Positions 59,838-64,000 of a stretch of 64,000 bases of DNA are shown piece after piece. The translations under genes were made by a program, and so were the position numbers. This DNA is from Antrihabitans auranticaus (GTDB taxonomy: Bacteria > Actinomycetota > Actinomycetes > Mycobacteriales > Mycobacteriaceae). The stretch is taken from contig NZ_JAEMNW010000001.1 in the NCBI RefSeq assembly GCF_016481275.1, forward strand, positions 1,603,531 through 1,667,530. Direction: 5' to 3'. Each line of letters starts with the position of its first letter. Position 1 is the stretch's first letter. The notes beneath the pieces are model-generated. The model did no database searches, was not told the DNA's origin, and saw only the letters and a list, made by a program, of their open reading frames with translations.

Positions 59838-60793
59838 GCGTCGATCTCGTGGAGGTTGTCCGGTCGGGCTTCCGGGAATGCGTTCATCGCGGATCGCTCG
59901 TCGTCATCGACGTCGACGGTGACCCCGAACTGGAGATCGGCGCGGTCCACACCCCGATCTACCCGCGCAGCTGCAACAAGCCGATGCAGGTGCTCACGCT
60001 GCTGCGCAACGGTTTCGTTCCCGCCGACGCAGCGGAGCTCGCCATCGCATCCGCGTCACATATGGGCGAGCGCCGGCACATCGAACTCGTTCGCCGCCTT
60101 CTCGATCGCTTCGACCTTGTCGAGGACCAGCTGCAGTGCCCGCCGGATCTGCCGGCGAACGAAGTCGCGCGCGCCGAGGTGCTGACTCACGGCGCCCGGC
60201 CTCGGCGCCTCTACATGAACTGTTCGGGCAAGCATGCGGCGATGCTGGCCACCTGCACGATCAACGGCTGGCCGCTGGAGTCCTACCTCGACTCGACGCA
60301 CCCGCTACAGGAAGCGGTTGCCGCCACGATCGCCGACCTCACCGGCGAACCTGAGAACGAGCTCGCGATCGACGGCTGCGGGCTGCCGATCGTTCCCGTC
60401 TCGCTCGTCAACCTCGCTCGCGCGTTCGCCAGGCTTACTACCGCTCCCGATACGACCCCCGAGCGCCTCATCGCCGATGCCATCCGCGCGCACCCCGATC
60501 TTGTTTCGGGCGAAGGAACTACCGATCTGCGCCTGATGACCGCTGTGCCCGGTCTGTTGTGCAAAACCGGAGCGGACGGTGTTCAGGTCGGTGCGCTGGC
60601 AGACGGCCGGGCCTTCGCTTTCAAGATCGACGACGGGAGCGATCGGCCACGGCTGCCGCTCGCCGCGGCGATCCTGAGCCGAATGGGAGTCGAGTGGGCC
60701 GAGGACCCGACAGATATCGCCGCACAGCCTGTTTTGGGCGGCGGAGCGCGCGTGGGCATCGTTCGCGCGATTCCCGGGGCTGTTTCACAATGA
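59834..60793 (+). CDS. L-asparaginase, class 3 (Rhizobium etli type)
   Basis: 319 residues of the AnsA/asparaginase II family unrelated to bacterial type I/II enzymes. Family key residues are seen: Ser46-x-x-Lys49 in RSCNK, Cys130-x-x-Lys133 in NCSGKH, and Cys182 in DGCGLP. It hydrolyses asparagine to aspartate and ammonia. GTG start overlaps the MOSC gene stop (GTGA). Confidence 0.87.
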   Translation: MSVDLVEVVRSGFRECVHRGSLVVIDVDGDPELEIGAVHTPIYPRSCNKPMQVLTLLRNGFVPADAAELAIASASHMGERRHIELVRRLLDRFDLVEDQLQCPPDLPANEVARAEVLTHGARPRRLYMNCSGKHAAMLATCTINGWPLESYLDSTHPLQEAVAATIADLTGEPENELAIDGCGLPIVPVSLVNLARAFARLTTAPDTTPERLIADAIRAHPDLVSGEGTTDLRLMTAVPGLLCKTGADGVQVGALADGRAFAFKIDDGSDRPRLPLAAAILSRMGVEWAEDPTDIAAQPVLGGGARVGIVRAIPGAVSQ

Positions 60794-60933
60794 CGGACAC
60801 CTGACCTGCACACTCTGCAGGGTGGAAGCGCAAGCGCGATTCGCACGCTAGAGTGTGTGTCAGGAAAAATACTCATTCAAACGGGGCCGCCAAAACACCC
60901 AGGCCGCCCCGCAAAGGCGCGAGGGGGTTAGCC

Positions 60934-61137
60934 ATGGGCCGCGGCCGGGCTAAGGCAAAGCAGACCAAGGTTGCACGCGAGCTCAAGTACAGCTCGCCAA
61001 CCACTGACTTCGAGGAGCTGCAGCGAGAGCTCTCCGGAGGAGGCACACCCAGCTCGCACCGGAACGGCGTCCGAACGGACGAGCCAGAAAGCCGTTCCCG
61101 ATGGGATGACGACGACTACGACGATTGGCGTCGCTGA
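60934..61137 (+). CDS. DUF3073 protein
   Basis: A 67-residue basic protein beginning MGRGRAKAKQTKVARELKY, a block conserved throughout actinobacteria, with an acidic Asp/Trp-rich end (RWDDDDYDDWRR). The function is unknown. GAGGGGG precedes the ATG. Homologue of Rv0810c, convergent with purM. Confidence 0.9.
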   Translation: MGRGRAKAKQTKVARELKYSSPTTDFEELQRELSGGGTPSSHRNGVRTDEPESRSRWDDDDYDDWRR

Positions 61138-61151
61138 TAACTGAACGTTCG

Positions 61152-61181
61152 AAGGGGAGGCCGACGCATCGGCTTCCCCTT
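61152..61181 (+). terminator. Terminator after DUF3073
   Basis: AAGGGGAGGCCGA (61152-61164) and TCGGCTTCCCCTT (61169-61181) pair with one G-T mismatch around a four-base loop, 15 bases after the DUF3073 stop. Confidence 0.75.
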
Positions 61182-61299
61182 CCTTCGTGCGTAATGGGTT
61201 TCGGCCCAGCAAACGCTCACACCGCACCACATCGCGGTGACAGCCGTGCCCAGACCACGTTTGCAGGTCGGTAGGCGACATCCTCTGCCCAGGCACAGC

Positions 61300-61333
61300 T
61301 TCGGGCCGCCCCGGTGTGCCGGTGCGGCCCGAA
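61300..61333 (-). terminator. Terminator after purM
   Basis: TTCGGGCCGC (61300-61309) and GCGGCCCGAA (61324-61333) form a ten-base stem that continues into a CCGG/CCGG inner stem. It lies 17 bases beyond the purM stop in the direction of transcription. Confidence 0.75.
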
Positions 61334-61349
61334 TGCGTCTGAAAGGCCC

Positions 61350-62450
61350 TCAGAAGCGCGGGTGGTCCCCCACCAGCACAGCGCGGCCCGAGGCCTCGTG
61401 CTTGTCGGGTTGCGGCTTGCCTGCAGCCTTCTTCACCGAACCGAGGGTCCAGCACTTGATGTGGCGCGCGGTGAGGATCGCGAGCGCGCGATCGACGTCC
61501 TCGGGCGCGACGATCGCGACCATGCCGACGCCCATGTTGAAGGTCTTCTCCATCTCGGCCCGGTCGACCCGGCCGCGCTGCGCGATCATCTTGAAGACCG
61601 GCGCGGGATTCCAAGTGCCGCGGTCGAGCTCGGCGACAAGGCCACGCGGCATCACACGGGCGAGATTGTTCGCGAGGCCACCGCCGGTCACGTGCGAGAA
61701 CGTCCGCACGTCGGTCTCGGCGATGAGCGCGAGGCAGTCCTTGGCGTAGATCTTGGTCGGCTCGAGCAGTTCTTCGCCGAGCGTCCGGCCGAACTCCTCG
61801 ACATGTGCGCTCAACGACATCCGATCGATCTCGAGCAGCACCTTGCGCGCGAGGCTGTAGCCGTTCGAGTGCAATCCCGACGAGCCCATCGCGATGACGA
61901 CGTCGCCGGGACGCACCTTCTCGGGTCCGAGCACAAGCTCGGATTCGACGACGCCCACGCCCGTCGCTGAGAGGTCGTAATCACCGTCCGCCATCAAACC
62001 GGGGTGCTCGGCAGTTTCACCACCCAGAAGAGCGCAGCCGGCACGCACACAGCCGTCTGCAATGCCCGCGACCAACTGCGCCACACGTTCCGGGACAACT
62101 CTGCCGACGGCGATGTAGTCCTGCAGGAACAGCGGCTCGGCACCGCAGACAACCAGGTCGTCGACAACCATCGCGACGAGGTCGAGCCCGACGGTGTCGT
62201 GCTTGTCCATCGCCTGCGCGATAGCGATCTTGGTGCCCACGCCATCGGTCGAGGCGGCAAGCAGAGGTTCCCGATAGCCACTCTTGAGCGCGAACAGCCC
62301 CGCAAACCCGCCGAGCCCACCCCGGACCTCCGGGCGACTCGCGCGCTTGGCAAGGGGCGCGAACAGTTCGACTGCGCGATCGCCTGCCTCGATATCCACG
62401 CCCGCAGCTGCGTACGATGCGCCTGGACGGCGGTCGGTCGAGTCGTTCAT
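61350..62450 (-). CDS. purM: Phosphoribosylformylglycinamidine cyclo-ligase
   Basis: 366 residues. AIR synthase motifs: STDGVGTKIAIAQ, ATP/metal-binding LVAMVVDDLVVCGAEPLFLQDYIAVG, GGETAEHPG and HVTGGGLANNLARVMP. It closes the imidazole ring in the fifth step of purine synthesis. Homologue of Rv0809. An intact single gene with its own terminator. Confidence 0.95.
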   Translation of the reverse strand: MNDSTDRRPGASYAAAGVDIEAGDRAVELFAPLAKRASRPEVRGGLGGFAGLFALKSGYREPLLAASTDGVGTKIAIAQAMDKHDTVGLDLVAMVVDDLVVCGAEPLFLQDYIAVGRVVPERVAQLVAGIADGCVRAGCALLGGETAEHPGLMADGDYDLSATGVGVVESELVLGPEKVRPGDVVIAMGSSGLHSNGYSLARKVLLEIDRMSLSAHVEEFGRTLGEELLEPTKIYAKDCLALIAETDVRTFSHVTGGGLANNLARVMPRGLVAELDRGTWNPAPVFKMIAQRGRVDRAEMEKTFNMGVGMVAIVAPEDVDRALAILTARHIKCWTLGSVKKAAGKPQPDKHEASGRAVLVGDHPRF

Positions 62451-62525
62451 TTTCGAGGGCGCTCCAACTTTGTTCGGCCTACGGATGCCAGCTCACGCTA
62501 CCGGAGTCGAGCACACCGAAGTCCC

Positions 62526-64000
62526 TCAGCTCTTCGTCAAGGTCGTGAATCGGAGCTTGCCCGTCACGTCCAGCGTCTCCGGAACCCCTTGGACGTTCTG
62601 CTGCGCGACTGCGATGTGTTTGCTCGAAACCAGTGGTAGCACCGGGATATGGGTGCGAGCGAGCTCGTCTTGCAGCTGCCTGAGCTGCTCCGCGCGGCGC
62701 ACGGGATCGAGCTCGGTCGATTCCTGCCGGATCAGATCGTCGACCACGGGACTGGCGAAGTGGTTCTGCAGGACGTTGAACTGACCGAACAGCGGGACTA
62801 TGAACTCGTCGGGATCGGGCAGCACCGCCTCCCACCGATGTTCGTACTCGGGATATGCGTTCTGCACCCGGTCGCGGTCGTAAGTGTCCCAGGCCGCGGT
62901 CTTCAGGTTCACCGTGAAGAGACCCGTCGATTCGAGCTGCGCTTCGATCGCCTCGTACTCCGCGGTACTCGTCGGACCGTAGTGCTCGGGACAGTGCTCG
63001 ATATCGAGAACTATCGGCGTCGGCACACCGGATTCGGCCGCGAATCGAGCGGCCGCTTCCTTGTTCGGCTTGTCGCCGTAGAGGTCCCGGAAAGGTTGAA
63101 CGGCATCCGGAAAGCCCTCTGGCACAACCGAATAAGCCGGCGCGAAGGTGCCGTTGTAGATGGTTGCGACGAGTGCGTCGCGGTCGATCGACGACGCGAT
63201 TGCCTTGCGCACGGCCCACTTCTGTTCCGGCGAACCACCGGGCATCGTGTCGAAGTTGAAGACCAGATAGTGCAACTCGTCGCCCGGCCCCTGGTGCACT
63301 ACGAGTTCACTGTTGTCGCGCAAGGATTCGACGTCCGCAGGGCGATATGCGTCGAATCCGACGTCGATGGAACCGTCGTCGGTCGCGGTCGTCAACGATT
63401 CCGGGCTGCCGAAGTACCGCACCCGGATCTTGGGCGACTTCGCCTTTCCAAGCGCACCGTCGTAGTCGGGATTCGCCTCGAGCTCGACAACTTCGTCCTT
63501 CTGGAAGTTCGAAATCGTGTACGGCCCGGCGAACGGCTTGCCCGCAACGATCGCGTCGTCGTCGAGCAGTGTGTCGGGCGGAAAAATTTTCTCGTCGATG
63601 ATCGGGCCGGCCTCCGAAGCAAGCACACGCGGAAACGTCTGATCGTTCGGCGTTCGGATCGTGAACGCGACGGTGCGCGGATCGACGACGTCGACATGGT
63701 CGAGTTGCGCGAGAAGTGTTGCGGGACCGTTCTTGTCGTTGATCTTCGCGATGCGGTCGAACGAGTACTTGACGCTCGCTGCGGTCAGCGGATTGCCGTT
63801 GGCGAACTCGAGCCCGTCCTTGACCACACAGGTGTAGACCGTGGGCTGGGTGAAGTCACAGCGCTCCGCGGCATCGGGACGCGGGAGCTGATCGCTGGGC
63901 GGATAATTCAGCAGGTACCGGTAGACCTGATTCATCACGGCCGACGAACCCTGATCCTGCGCAGCCGCAGGATCCAGCGCTTCGACCCGGTCTGCCGTAC
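62526..64000 (-). CDS. Peptide/nickel-type ABC transporter substrate-binding protein, partial
   Basis: At least 491 residues; the 5' end with its signal peptide is beyond the right edge. SBP_bac_5 features: FANGNPLTAASVKYSFDRI, GPYTISNFQKDEVVELEANPDY, FNFDTMPGG with AVRKAIASSIDRDALV, and the C-terminal LARTHIPVLPLV. It binds oligopeptides or similar ligands outside the membrane. Transported together with permease and ATPase genes not in the window. Confidence 0.88.
   Translation of the reverse strand, partial: TADRVEALDPAAAQDQGSSAVMNQVYRYLLNYPPSDQLPRPDAAERCDFTQPTVYTCVVKDGLEFANGNPLTAASVKYSFDRIAKINDKNGPATLLAQLDHVDVVDPRTVAFTIRTPNDQTFPRVLASEAGPIIDEKIFPPDTLLDDDAIVAGKPFAGPYTISNFQKDEVVELEANPDYDGALGKAKSPKIRVRYFGSPESLTTATDDGSIDVGFDAYRPADVESLRDNSELVVHQGPGDELHYLVFNFDTMPGGSPEQKWAVRKAIASSIDRDALVATIYNGTFAPAYSVVPEGFPDAVQPFRDLYGDKPNKEAAARFAAESGVPTPIVLDIEHCPEHYGPTSTAEYEAIEAQLESTGLFTVNLKTAAWDTYDRDRVQNAYPEYEHRWEAVLPDPDEFIVPLFGQFNVLQNHFASPVVDDLIRQESTELDPVRRAEQLRQLQDELARTHIPVLPLVSSKHIAVAQQNVQGVPETLDVTGKLRFTTLTKS

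Overview
The window comes from a high-GC actinomycete of the Mycobacteriales/Corynebacteriales. Evidence for this: mycothiol synthase mshD sits beside glnR, there is an lmeA-like DUF2993 gene, a DesA1-type acyl-ACP desaturase and DUF3073. From memory of the gene families, the run from purM to desA follows the order of Mycobacterium tuberculosis Rv0809-Rv0824c. A Rhodococcus or close relative is the best guess; the species cannot be fixed from the sequence alone.

Bases 1 to about 28,600 are the right part of an integrative conjugative element (ICE). Its right end is the 3' half of a tRNA-Lys(TTT) gene (28556-28602), the expected attR when an element integrates into the 3' end of a tRNA gene. 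The intact tRNA, integrase and relaxase would lie left of the window. A tightly coupled minus-strand operon (19.3 kb down to base 1) encodes an actinobacterial type IV secretion machine: a truncated transfer protein, a VirB6-like membrane protein, an SCO6880-family protein, a VirB4-like ATPase, a transposase-OrfA-like HTH protein, a three-domain cell-wall hydrolase, a small anchored protein, a coiled-coil protein, a VirD4-type coupling ATPase, a DUF4913 protein, a 218-residue hypothetical, a giant DNA methylase-helicase (DarB-like architecture), a lipoprotein and a partial antitoxin-like gene. An IS21 element (19279-21917) cuts off the 5' end of the first transfer gene on one side and an IS110 transposase on the other, with no target duplication, so DNA was probably lost there. 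Right of the IS block lies a maintenance and regulation module (23.1-26.0 kb): a winged-helix protein, a DUF2637 membrane protein, and three small excisionase-like HTH proteins. At the end is a 2H phosphoesterase facing an HTH-TPR regulator.

The chromosomal part (28.6-64 kb) is conserved core. It holds an MmcQ/YjbR protein, an acyl-CoA-binding protein, DUF937, desA and dusB, then an LCP cell-wall ligase and phoU. A family 2A encapsulin shell gene and its cysteine desulfurase cargo gene lie between phoU and pstB. Next come pstBACS with a PHO box, then mshD and glnR. After lmeA and a thioredoxin there is a cysteine-rich leader peptide ahead of DUF4395-cysA-sseC, followed by a leaderless 32-residue membrane peptide coupled to a nitrobindin.

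The remainder is a TetR-controlled SDR pair with two palindromic operators, the cytochrome bd operon cydA-cydB-cydD-cydC, pabC, ygiD, ygfZ-MOSC-asparaginase, DUF3073, purM, and the 3' part of a peptide-binding ABC transporter protein.

Three themes stand out. Sulfur handling: encapsulin plus desulfurase, sulfurtransferase operon, polycysteine leader and mycothiol synthesis. Phosphate and nitrogen control: pst, phoU, the PHO box and glnR. And an ICE that looks damaged by insertion sequences.
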